A stretch of DNA of 27,049 nt from DAISIL01 sp036822015 (GTDB taxonomy: Bacteria > Bacteroidota > Bacteroidia > Cytophagales > Bernardetiaceae): positions 1 through 27,049 of the forward strand of contig DAISIL010000047.1 in NCBI GenBank assembly GCA_036822015.1, written 5' to 3'. Position numbers and translations under genes: made by a program. This document shows positions 1-6,249 of this stretch, one piece after another (position 1 is the stretch's first letter; each line of letters begins with the position of its first letter). The notes beneath the pieces were generated by a model, which saw only the letters and a list, made by a program, of their open reading frames with translations, was not told the origin of the DNA and searched no databases.

Positions 1-609
1 TGGAGAATTACCCGCCGGGACGACTACCCAGGCGTAACCCCCAGTAGCACTCGCAACAGCATTCCAACTAAAGGAAGCCGTAGTAACGGCTACGTTCGTA
101 GTGGCTGCCCCTGTGGGGGCAGGGCAGGCGGGTGTCGGGACAAAAGTAAGCGTCCATTGTGATCCCGTATTATTCCACCGATTATCCCACTGGATATAAA
201 CGGTCTGTCCGGCTGTTACGGGGACATTAGAAACGCTAGAAGCATAGCCATTGACTTGGCAGGCGGTGTCATTGTCATCGTCATTGTTTGCCAGGCAAGT
301 CAGGGCAGCACAAGTACCACCAAATACACTCAAGCGTGTATCCACACCGCCGCAGGCTTTTACATTGATCGTCCCCCCTTCGGTGGGCGTAAAGCTATAC
401 CAACGGGCGCCTGATCCGCCCGTAAGGCAAGTGTTGTTAATGCCCGTTCCTGTAATGTTGGTGTACGTATAAGTACCCGGAGTTACGGCATCGGCACTGG
501 CGCAGTCTTCACCGCCGCCTTGTCCGTAGGTCATCCCGACGGGGATTATCAGATAAAATAACCAAAGAAATGCACGCATGATTTCTTTGTGGCGTAATCG
601 CTGTCTCAT
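1..609 (-). CDS. Secreted adhesin/PPC-like protein with FN3-like segment, N-terminal part only
   Basis: The reading frame is open from an ATG at 609 down to base 1, so the C-terminus lies outside the window. A second in-frame ATG at 579 begins MRAFLWLFYLII, a hydrophobic stretch ending near TYGQ. Both starts give a signal peptide, and I cannot separate them. The mature part begins with a Cys- and Gly-rich beta domain (residues about 45-160). It has WYSFTPTEGG, a segment reading DTRLSVFGG and an acidic run LANNDDDNDTAC, which is the pattern of pre-peptidase C-terminal-like or lectin-like domains in secreted Bacteroidota proteins. After VPTPACPAP comes a segment with SFSWNAVASATG, typical of a fibronectin type III repeat. 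Such proteins are usually long, multidomain and exported by type IX secretion with a C-terminal sorting domain, which cannot be seen here. It is divergent from the gene at 760. The exact role is unknown. Confidence 0.75.
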   Translation of the reverse strand, partial: MRQRLRHKEIMRAFLWLFYLIIPVGMTYGQGGGEDCASADAVTPGTYTYTNITGTGINNTCLTGGSGARWYSFTPTEGGTINVKACGGVDTRLSVFGGTCAALTCLANNDDDNDTACQVNGYASSVSNVPVTAGQTVYIQWDNRWNNTGSQWTLTFVPTPACPAPTGAATTNVAVTTASFSWNAVASATGGYAWVVVPAGNSP

Positions 610-692
610 GTTGGTTGTTAAGTTAAGATAAATGAAGAGATTGGTTTGATAATGGTTAATTAACTTACAATTAACAAAGCGTAAGATTGAAA

Positions 693-716
693 GCAAAAAA
701 AAACCTTTTTTTTTGC
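693..716. repeat. Near-perfect A-tract/T-tract palindrome upstream of the 760 gene
   Basis: The sequence is GC, nine A, CC, nine T, GC, so both arms match perfectly around a 2-base centre. It lies 44 bases before the start at 760 in an AT-rich 150-bp divergent spacer. The spacer also holds a 10-bp palindrome GTTAATTAAC at 655-664. A-tracts in phase bend DNA and often sit upstream of promoters. The T-tract could also end a transcript, but a 2-base loop is too tight for a normal terminator. No clear TAnnTTTG box is visible in this spacer on either strand. Confidence 0.5.
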
Positions 717-759
717 CAAAATTTTTCTGTTAATAAAATTTTTCATTCAAAAAAGCGCC

Positions 760-1725
760 ATGAACCAAATAAAATTTGGAAAAATAAGAAAATATGTTTT
801 CTCCTTGTTTTTCATGGGTGCCGGTTTTTGGGCGTTGTACGTCGCTTTTGCGGGTCTGGATGCAGATGACTTACTTGAGCAGCTTCGGGGTGGGCATTAT
901 GTGTGGGCGTTTCCGGTGCTGCTGGTTACGGTGGTTACGCATGTATTACGGGCCTTGCGCTGGGAACTGCTGCTGCACAGGATCGGTCAGCCGACGCACC
1001 TGGGACGTACCTTTTCGGCGATTTTGGTGAGTTATCTGGCCAGCTATGCCGTACCACGTGTGGGCGAGGGGCTGCGTTGTGTGCTGGTGGGTGGGCGGGA
1101 TTCGGCGCGTCTGGCGGGGCTATTCGGGACGGTGGTGGTGGAGCGGGCTACGGACGTGCTTTGTCTGTTTGTGGTGGGTTTGCTGGCCGCCTCTCGGGTC
1201 TCTGATACGCTTTGGGCTACGCTTCGGGCGGGTGGTTGGGCTAAGGTAGAACCGCTGTTGGGTTTTTGGTGGCCGATGGCAGTGGTTGGTCTGGCAGGGC
1301 TGCTTTACTTCTTGCGGCGATACTGGCGGGTGTATGGCTTGCGCTTTCGGGAGGGGCTGTTGGCTTTCTGGCAGCTTGAACGTCCGTGGTTGTTTGTCGG
1401 GTATAGTATCCTGATCTGGATGGGGTACTTTGGGATGACGTACTTATGGTTTTTTGCCTTTACGGAGAGCCAAGATCTGGGGGTGTTGGAGGGCTTGCTG
1501 TTGGTTTTTGTGGGAGGGGTAGCGCGCTCGCTGCCGATTCAAGGAGGGGGCATGGGCGCGTATCATTGGTTGTTTTCCAGGACGGCAGCAGAGCTGGGGG
1601 CCCCCTTGCTGGTGGGGCAAAGCCTGGCCGTCGTTATTCATGGGTTTCAGAGTGTGTTTTATCTGATCGGAGGCGGTTTGGCCTGGTTTTATTTGTATCT
1701 TTGTTTTTACCAAAAAAAGTTTTGA
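760..1725 (+). CDS. YbhN/AglD-type integral membrane protein (LPG synthase TM-domain family)
   Basis: A 321-residue protein made mostly of membrane helices, with a short basic N-terminus (MNQIKFGKIRK). The order of motifs fits the lysylphosphatidylglycerol synthase TM family (PF03706, UPF0104): an Arg-rich cytoplasmic turn HVLRALRWELLL (about residues 62-73), then FSAILVSYLASYAVPRVGEG (about 85-104), VVVERATDVL (about 125-134) and a Gly-rich IQGGGMGAYHW near the C-terminus. The length is usual for the stand-alone family. Related membrane domains occur in MprF, where they flip lipids, and next to glycosyltransferases. The substrate cannot be inferred here. The stop overlaps the next start in an ATGA junction, which indicates one operon of three genes through 2593. 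Confidence 0.85.
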   Translation: MNQIKFGKIRKYVFSLFFMGAGFWALYVAFAGLDADDLLEQLRGGHYVWAFPVLLVTVVTHVLRALRWELLLHRIGQPTHLGRTFSAILVSYLASYAVPRVGEGLRCVLVGGRDSARLAGLFGTVVVERATDVLCLFVVGLLAASRVSDTLWATLRAGGWAKVEPLLGFWWPMAVVGLAGLLYFLRRYWRVYGLRFREGLLAFWQLERPWLFVGYSILIWMGYFGMTYLWFFAFTESQDLGVLEGLLLVFVGGVARSLPIQGGGMGAYHWLFSRTAAELGAPLLVGQSLAVVIHGFQSVFYLIGGGLAWFYLYLCFYQKKF

Positions 1726-2183
1726 TGACCATGCGTGTATGTCGATGGATATTTTTGGGCTTGACCTGCTACCTGGGCTTTTCCGCGCTCACCTACGGGC
1801 AGGCGCACAAGGACGGTTGGAAACTCTTTGCTGGGGTGGAATTTGTGCGAACGTACTTTGAAGCCGAGGACACGTATTTTTTGGCGCCTAAGTTTGATGC
1901 CCGTATGCTTTCCCTGCAAGGGCAGACGGTACAACTACGCGGCTACGTGATGCCCTTTGACTTTGGCGACGAACCCACGATTGTCTTATCCAAGTTCCCG
2001 TTTAGTCAGTGCTTCTTTTGTGGGGCGGCGGGGCCCGAGTCGGTGGCCCAGATTTTTTTCGATAAGAAGCCCCGGGAATTTGTCCCCGATGAGGTCATCA
2101 CGGTTTCGGGTAAGCTCCAACTCAATGCCACCGACGTAGAAAAACTCAACTTTCAACTCGTCCAAGCTCGGATTGTCCCATGA
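1725..2183 (+). CDS. Exported small OB-fold-like protein with CFFCG motif (DUF3299-like)
   Basis: 152 residues from the ATG at 1725, chosen because it overlaps the preceding TGA (ATGA) and is directly followed by a signal peptide (MTMRVCRWIFLGLTCYLGF, cleavage near TYGQ). A longer open frame runs upstream inside the 760 gene and is ignored. The mature protein has a beta-rich core: VQLRGYVMPFDFG (about residues 66-78), IVLSKFPFSQCFFCGAAGPE (about 84-103) and EVITVSGKLQLN (about 123-134). This alternation of strands with a central CxxCG resembles small exported DUF3299-type OB-fold proteins. The two Cys could bind metal or form a disulfide. It is coupled by a 4-nt overlap to a His-rich lipoprotein, which suggests a shared envelope or metal-related role (inference). 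The molecular function is unknown. Confidence 0.75.
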   Translation: MTMRVCRWIFLGLTCYLGFSALTYGQAHKDGWKLFAGVEFVRTYFEAEDTYFLAPKFDARMLSLQGQTVQLRGYVMPFDFGDEPTIVLSKFPFSQCFFCGAAGPESVAQIFFDKKPREFVPDEVITVSGKLQLNATDVEKLNFQLVQARIVP

Positions 2184-2593
2184 AAAAAACAACCCTTTTT
2201 TTGCTGTATCTAGCCGCAACTTTCCTCGGGATTGCCTGCACCCAGCAAAGCCCCGAAGAAGAAGCTGACCTCAAGGCAGCCCAAGAGATTCATCGCCAAA
2301 TCCTTGACAAAGAGGCCGCCCTGCTCAAAGCCTATCAAGCCGTCGCTACCGATACAATCCCCGGGGCAATGACCCAATGGAAGACAGCTTTTGATGATTG
2401 GGAAAAACGCCTGGTCAGCGTTCCGGGTCTCGAAGATGCACATCATCACGATCACGATCACGCCGAAGGACACCACCATCACCACCACGCCGACCCCAAG
2501 CTCACCCCCGCCCAGCTCCTCGAAGTTCAGCAGGCACTCCTGGAAGAACTCCAGACCCTCGAGACGCGCTGGCAGGCACTAAACGCGCCATGA
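2180..2593 (+). CDS. Histidine-rich putative metal-binding lipoprotein
   Basis: 137 residues. The N-terminus MKKTTLFLLYLAATFLGIAC is a lipoprotein signal with the lipidated Cys at position 20. Residues 25-80 look helical and charged. Between residues 88 and 103 there are 11 His in 16 positions (HHHDHDH and then six His), a typical zinc/nickel/cobalt-chelating stretch. A second helix (about 107-134, rich in Leu, Gln and Glu) follows, so the His loop probably links two helices of a hairpin. The start overlaps the upstream stop by 4 nt. The last 92 nt (2502-2593) are also read on the other strand as the tail of the YpdA-like gene. Similar short His-rich lipoproteins serve as periplasmic metal buffers or sensors. 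That role here is inferred from the His run. Confidence 0.8.
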   Translation: MKKTTLFLLYLAATFLGIACTQQSPEEEADLKAAQEIHRQILDKEAALLKAYQAVATDTIPGAMTQWKTAFDDWEKRLVSVPGLEDAHHHDHDHAEGHHHHHHADPKLTPAQLLEVQQALLEELQTLETRWQALNAP

Positions 2594-3533
2594 TGCGCAG
2601 GGCTTGATCGCGGGTATTTTCGATGTAGAGTTTGTTTGTTGCTAGTCCGCCAGCCACCACCCCACACAAAAACAGCCCCGCTACGGGTGTTTCCATCGTC
2701 GCTGGATCGTGTAGGGGAGTCCGCGCAGGATCATCGTCGATAGGCACGCCGAGGGCATCCAGGAGCGGGTAGTTGGGTTGGTAGCCCGTCAGGGCCAACA
2801 CAAAATCACAGGGAATCGAACGCTCACCAGACTTGCCCCGCACCACAACTTGCTCGGGCGTGATGGCTATGGGCCTATGCCCAAAGAGCGCGGTGATGCT
2901 GCCTTCGGCGATGCGGTTTTGGATGTCCGGGCGCACCCAATACTTTACCCGTGGGCTGATCTCCTCCCCCCGCACGATCATCGTTACGGATGCCGCACCG
3001 GCACGCCAGGTCTCGAGGGCCGCATCAACGGCCGAGTTGGCGGCTCCCACGACAACGACGCGCTGCCCGTGATAGGGGTGCGGATCGTCATAGTAGTGCT
3101 TCACGTGCGGGAGGTCTTCGCCGGAGATGCCCAGATGACGCGGCACATCGTAAAATCCCGTCGCGACGACGACAGCTCTGGACGTATAGCTGCCCTTAGG
3201 GGTATGGAGGCAATGCTCGCCTGCCGGAGTGGTGCTGCGGCGCAATACGGGTTCGTAGGTCTTGATCCGTAGCTGCCAATACTCGGCCACGCGCCGGTAG
3301 TACTCTAAGGCTTCTAGGCGCGTCGGCTTGTCCTGATGAGAAACAAAAGGAACACCACCAATTTCGAGCTTTCGGGACGAAGAAAAAAAGTGCATCTGCG
3401 TCGGGAAGCGGTACAGGGAATGTACCAGCATCCCTTTTTCGAGGATCAGGTGCGAGAGACCCGCCCGCCGAGCCGCTATGCCCGCACTAATACCAGCCGG
3501 CCCTGCACCTACTATCAAAACATCGTACATCAT
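2502..3533 (-). CDS. YpdA-like FAD/NAD(P)H-dependent pyridine nucleotide-disulfide oxidoreductase
   Basis: 343 residues from the first of two adjacent ATGs (3533 or 3530), just before MYDVLIVGAGPAGISAG, which is the FAD-binding GxGxxG fold. A longer frame exists upstream, but it overlaps the acyltransferase and carries no domain. A second Rossmann motif, VVVVGAANSAVDAALE (about residues 165-180), binds NAD(P)H. An ATGFYDVP segment and LFLCGVVAGG near the C-terminus fit the thioredoxin-reductase-like superfamily. There is no CxxC redox pair, as in YpdA (Bdr), the reductase that regenerates bacillithiol from its disulfide. The family normally ends soon after a segment like the YIENTRDQALRIM seen here. 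This protein instead runs on for about 28 residues of Ala/Gly/Arg-rich sequence that lies antisense to the lipoprotein gene. It follows the acyltransferase after 31 nt and is probably co-transcribed with it. Confidence 0.85.
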   Translation of the reverse strand: MMYDVLIVGAGPAGISAGIAARRAGLSHLILEKGMLVHSLYRFPTQMHFFSSSRKLEIGGVPFVSHQDKPTRLEALEYYRRVAEYWQLRIKTYEPVLRRSTTPAGEHCLHTPKGSYTSRAVVVATGFYDVPRHLGISGEDLPHVKHYYDDPHPYHGQRVVVVGAANSAVDAALETWRAGAASVTMIVRGEEISPRVKYWVRPDIQNRIAEGSITALFGHRPIAITPEQVVVRGKSGERSIPCDFVLALTGYQPNYPLLDALGVPIDDDPARTPLHDPATMETPVAGLFLCGVVAGGLATNKLYIENTRDQALRIMARLVPASASRGSGVLPGVPAELRGAGRG

Positions 3534-3564
3534 GCTTGGTACAACACGGGGATAATCCGAATGG

Positions 3565-4170
3565 TTACTCGGGGCGGTAGCGCGTGTCGATGCTGAACTT
3601 TTCGGGGTATTTGCCGTGAATCGTCTGATAAAAAGCCATGATCTGGCGCATATCCGCCGCCATGTCATCCGAAGGATACACGACTGCCCCTACGCCAGCG
3701 TGCTTTTCTTTGTAATCCAAAAAACCGAGAGCTACCGGTACGCCGGCTGCCTTCGCTACGTGATAAAAACCCGTTTTCCACTCCTGGCTGTAAGCCCTTG
3801 TACCTTCGGGTGTTACGAGTACGGTGAGGTGTTCGTGCTGATCGAAGAGGCGGATCATCGCCTGCGTAAAACTGATCTTGCGCCCGCTTTCTTCTTTGGG
3901 ACGGCGGTCTATTCCGATGGCGCCCAAAAAAGCAAAAAACCAACCCATCGGAGGGAACATCCACTCCCGCTTGATCGTGAAGCGCAACGGAATCTTAAAC
4001 ACCCCAAAGGTAGATAGGGTAAAGAGCAGATCCCAGTTGGAGGTATGCGGGGCCGCAATCATCACGCATTTTTGTAGATCGGGCGGCATCACGTTAGAGC
4101 ATCGCCAACCCGCCAACTTCAAGACCAAATGCCCCACGTAATAGAAAAACCACTGCCTAAATTTTTGCAT
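3565..4170 (-). CDS. 1-acylglycerol-3-phosphate acyltransferase-like (PlsC family) protein
   Basis: 201 residues from ATG 4170 (MQKFRQWFFYYVG). An in-frame ATG at 4221 gives 17 more residues, but these overlap a TAnnTTTG promoter box at 4187-4194, so the shorter start is preferred. The catalytic HX4D motif is present as HTSNWD (about residues 41-46), and the substrate-binding motif is TPEGTR (about 120-125). GAIGIDRR (about 83-90) corresponds to the middle motif. The length fits the short, soluble or monotopic members of the family. These transfer an acyl chain to lysophosphatidic acid or a related lysolipid at the inner face of the cytoplasmic membrane. The exact acceptor is not predictable. 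It is first in a two-gene unit with the YpdA-like gene. Confidence 0.85.
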   Translation of the reverse strand: MQKFRQWFFYYVGHLVLKLAGWRCSNVMPPDLQKCVMIAAPHTSNWDLLFTLSTFGVFKIPLRFTIKREWMFPPMGWFFAFLGAIGIDRRPKEESGRKISFTQAMIRLFDQHEHLTVLVTPEGTRAYSQEWKTGFYHVAKAAGVPVALGFLDYKEKHAGVGAVVYPSDDMAADMRQIMAFYQTIHGKYPEKFSIDTRYRPE

Positions 4171-4186
4171 CGCTTGTTTGTTTGCG

Positions 4187-4194
4187 CAAAAGTA
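4187..4194 (-). promoter_or_regulatory. Candidate Bacteroidota -7 box for the acyltransferase
   Basis: On the minus strand the bases read TACTTTTG, an exact TAnnTTTG match, ending 16 nt before the ATG at 4170. A TTTG lies further upstream, but with 24 nt between the elements instead of the usual 19-21, so only the -7 half is convincing. It argues against using the ATG at 4221 as the start. Confidence 0.35.
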
Positions 4195-4285
4195 GCACAT
4201 ATTCGCCAAAAACATCCCCAAACGATGCCCAGGAGCTGGTTTTGCATGGAAGCTAAAGCCGATTAAAGAATTTTAATAAATCGAC

Positions 4286-4293
4286 TAATTTTG
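4286..4293 (+). promoter_or_regulatory. Candidate -7 box for the sirtuin gene
   Basis: TAATTTTG is an exact TAnnTTTG match in the 183-bp divergent spacer. It would place the transcript start about 50 nt before the ATG at 4354. No TTTG is seen at the proper upstream distance. AAAAGGG just before the ATG is a plausible ribosome binding site. Confidence 0.3.
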
Positions 4294-4353
4294 GTCATTG
4301 TCTGTTCACGTTACATTTATTTTTTTGTTCGTTCAAATTAAACAAAAGGGATT

Positions 4354-5055
4354 ATGCCAAAGATCGTTGTCCTGTCGGGGGCAGGAGTAAGTGCCGAAAG
4401 TGGAATTGCTACTTTTCGGGATTCGGGCGGATTATGGGAAGGTTACGACATCGAGTCGGTGGCTACGCCCGAGGGCTGGCGCAAAGACTACAAGCTCGTG
4501 TTGAAGTTTTATGGGGAGCGGCTCAAAAATGCGCGTTCGGCTAAGCCCAACCAGGCACATCACATCATTGCTAGCCTCGAAGAATACTTTGAGGTGGTGG
4601 TCATTACGCAAAATGTCGATGACCTGCACGAGCGGGCCGGCTCCTCACGGGTGATGCACCTACACGGGCAACTGAACCAGGCACGCAGCACCTTCGATGA
4701 AAGCATCATCGTGGACATCCCCGAGGGCAAGACGATACAGCCCGGCGACAAATGCCCCAGGGGTTCGCAATTACGCCCGCACATTGTCTGGTTTGGGGAG
4801 GCCGTACCGATGATCGAAAAGGCAGCCGTGGAGTGTCTCTCGGCCGATATTTTTATCGTCGTCGGTACGTCGATGGTCGTTTATCCGGCAGCGGGTTTGA
4901 TTGATTATGTCTCTGCCAGTGCGCTCAAGTTTGTCGTGGACTTGAAGATGCCCGAGATTGCGATGTATCACAACATGATTTTTTTTGCCGAGAAGGCCAG
5001 CAAGGGCATGGAACTGGTCAAGGATCGTCTGCTCCAGGACTACGTGATGCTCTAA
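4354..5055 (+). CDS. cobB: NAD-dependent protein deacylase, sirtuin (Sir2/CobB type)
   Basis: 233 residues, usual for bacterial class III sirtuins. NAD-binding motifs are GAGVSAESGIATFRD (residues 9-23) and TQNVDDLHERAGS (about 89-101). The catalytic His lies in HLHGQ, and PHIVWFGE follows. YGER (about residues 53-56) matches the Tyr-x-x-Arg pair which, in CobB and SIRT5, binds acidic acyl groups such as succinyl, so desuccinylase or demalonylase activity is likely besides deacetylation. Of the zinc-ribbon Cys pairs found in classical sirtuins, the first is absent (QARSTFDES follows the catalytic loop), and only one Cys remains before PRGSQLRPH. The site is therefore probably metal-free. The protein uses NAD to remove acyl groups from lysines in the cytoplasm. 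Its stop overlaps the convergent TrpF-like gene by 4 nt. Confidence 0.92.
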   Translation: MPKIVVLSGAGVSAESGIATFRDSGGLWEGYDIESVATPEGWRKDYKLVLKFYGERLKNARSAKPNQAHHIIASLEEYFEVVVITQNVDDLHERAGSSRVMHLHGQLNQARSTFDESIIVDIPEGKTIQPGDKCPRGSQLRPHIVWFGEAVPMIEKAAVECLSADIFIVVGTSMVVYPAAGLIDYVSASALKFVVDLKMPEIAMYHNMIFFAEKASKGMELVKDRLLQDYVML

Positions 5056-5624
5056 TCCAGGATCGCTTCCAGCAGCTCGGCACAAGCATCTAAGTCCCCC
5101 GAAACGGCCAGACCGGCCAGACCGCCCTCCTGCAAAGACAAGGCATTTTGGGCCGTCCAGCCGAAGCCCAGCACCAGGGGATAGACTGCCGAGAGTTCGT
5201 CCAGGCTTTGTAGGTGCGCCTGTGTGAGTGCGTGTGGTAGGAGGGGTTCGAGGAGGAAATAGTCCGGACGGGGACTTGAGCGTTCCATAACTTTTTTCCA
5301 GTCGTCGGGGTTAGGAGAAGTGATCCGAAGCCAGAGGGGCAGCCCCGTCGCATGTAAGGCAGGCAAGGCGGCAGGGTCATCGGTTTGGAGGGCATCGAGG
5401 GTATAAGCTGCTTGCTGCTCGGGCGTAATCCCTGCACTGACCTCCCCCACCCAAAGCGGTCCCACGACCCACTGCTGAATTTGGGCAAGCGTTTCGGGAG
5501 AAACAAAATGATCCGAAGACGGATTTAAGCAGATGCCTAGCCAGCGCACACCCATTCCGGCTCCGTAGCGAGCCGTGTGTAAGTCTTTGATCTGGCTGTA
5601 CTTGATTGCTAAGTGATGTTCCAT
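5052..5624 (-). CDS. Phosphoribosylanthranilate-isomerase-like (TrpF-like) barrel protein, function uncertain
   Basis: 190 residues from ATG 5624 (MEHHLAIKYSQIKDL). An open frame reaches further upstream to 5861, but it is antisense to the TlpA-like gene and carries no domain. The pattern is that of a small TIM barrel: IKYSQIKDLHTARYGAG then VRWLGICLNP (about residues 7-37) echoes the opening of TrpF (KICGI, then LGFIF). SPETLAQIQQWV follows, then a late VYPLVLGFGWTAQNA and GLAGLAVSG that look like the phosphate-binding end of the barrel. The usual TrpF active-site CG pair is not present, since the first strand reads IKYSQ. It may therefore be a divergent paralogue rather than the tryptophan enzyme. 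No other trp genes are nearby. Only 16 bp separate its start from the divergent TlpA-like gene. Confidence 0.65.
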   Translation of the reverse strand: MEHHLAIKYSQIKDLHTARYGAGMGVRWLGICLNPSSDHFVSPETLAQIQQWVVGPLWVGEVSAGITPEQQAAYTLDALQTDDPAALPALHATGLPLWLRITSPNPDDWKKVMERSSPRPDYFLLEPLLPHALTQAHLQSLDELSAVYPLVLGFGWTAQNALSLQEGGLAGLAVSGDLDACAELLEAILD

Positions 5625-5640
5625 AAATTTATCAAAGCGT

Positions 5641-6159
5641 ATGATTGATCGTTCAAAAGTGAAAATTATTCGACAGATTTCCTTGTTTTTGGGGATACTC
5701 GTGGGGATGGCGGCTTGTGGGGATGCCGGCCCGCTCGAGAAAGGAAATCCAGCTCCGGACTTCTCCATGAGCGACCTCGACGGGGTGGAGCAATCCCTGG
5801 CAGCACATCGGGGCAAGGTGGTCATGTTGTATTTTTGGGCGGACTGGTGTCCGACCTGCAAAAAGGAATTTCCCCAAACCCAGGCGTTCTATCAAGAGCT
5901 AGGCGGGGAGGACTTTGAAATCCTGGCCGTCAATGTGGGGCAACCCGCCGAAGCCTCCCGAAAGTTTCGCCAGGCTTACCAGGCTACCTTTCCGATGCTC
6001 ACCGATAGCACCTCCAGCCTGACGAAGACCTATGAGGTGGAGGTCTTGCCCACCAATTATTTCATCGACCCCGAAGGAAAAATCATTCGGCGAATCATTG
6101 GTTTTGTCGATAAAAACCAAGCTCGGGTGATGATTGAGCAGCACCGAAGCAAGATATGA
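5641..6159 (+). CDS. TlpA/ResA-like thioredoxin-fold lipoprotein
   Basis: 172 residues with a lipoprotein signal (LFLGILVGMAAC, lipidated Cys 26). A thioredoxin/AhpC-TSA-like domain follows: KGNPAPDFSMSDLDG (about residues 34-48), then MLYFWADWCPTCKKEFP with the redox pair Cys70-Pro-Thr-Cys73. The cis-Pro loop is seen in VEVLPTNYFIDPEGK (about 134-148). The family uses this site in the periplasm to reduce disulfides, for example in cytochrome c maturation or oxidative repair. Single-domain TlpA-like lipoproteins of this size are common in Bacteroidota. The start is just 16 bp from the divergent TrpF-like gene, so their promoters must overlap. It stands alone, because the TonB receptor downstream has its own promoter. 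Confidence 0.88.
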   Translation: MIDRSKVKIIRQISLFLGILVGMAACGDAGPLEKGNPAPDFSMSDLDGVEQSLAAHRGKVVMLYFWADWCPTCKKEFPQTQAFYQELGGEDFEILAVNVGQPAEASRKFRQAYQATFPMLTDSTSSLTKTYEVEVLPTNYFIDPEGKIIRRIIGFVDKNQARVMIEQHRSKI

Positions 6160-6201
6160 CCCATTCCTGGGCCTGTCCAGCGATCTTAATGCGGCTGTAA
6201 T

Positions 6202-6232
6202 TTTGCTTTTGGAGGCAGATGCGATACCTTTG
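6202..6232 (+). promoter_or_regulatory. Bacteroidota-type promoter of the TonB-dependent receptor gene
   Basis: A TTTG at 6202-6205 is followed after exactly 19 nt by TACCTTTG at 6225-6232. This is a full match to the -33/-7 consensus (TTTG, 19-21 nt, TAnnTTTG) recognised by the Bacteroidota primary sigma factor. Transcription should start around 6239-6240, leaving a leader of about 10 nt before the ATG at 6250. A second overlapping TAATTTTG at 6198-6205 may act as an alternative -7 box. Confidence 0.7.
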
Positions 6233-6249
6233 AGGCAAATAACAGTCCA

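Noticed and set aside
1446..1724. Upstream extension of the CFFCG protein
   Set aside because: This part lies within the coding region of the membrane protein in another frame, and the ATGA start at 1725 leads directly into a signal peptide.
2778..3272. Plus-strand open frame of 164 codons inside the YpdA-like gene
   Set aside because: The minus-strand reading carries the FAD and NAD(P)H motifs, and this frame has none.
4318..4327. TA followed by a T-run and G before the sirtuin gene as a -7 box
   Set aside because: It has two extra T relative to TAnnTTTG, and the exact match at 4286-4293 is a better candidate.
5625..5861. N-terminal extension of the TrpF-like protein
   Set aside because: The extra 79 residues are antisense to the TlpA-like gene and show no domain, so the start at 5624 is preferred.
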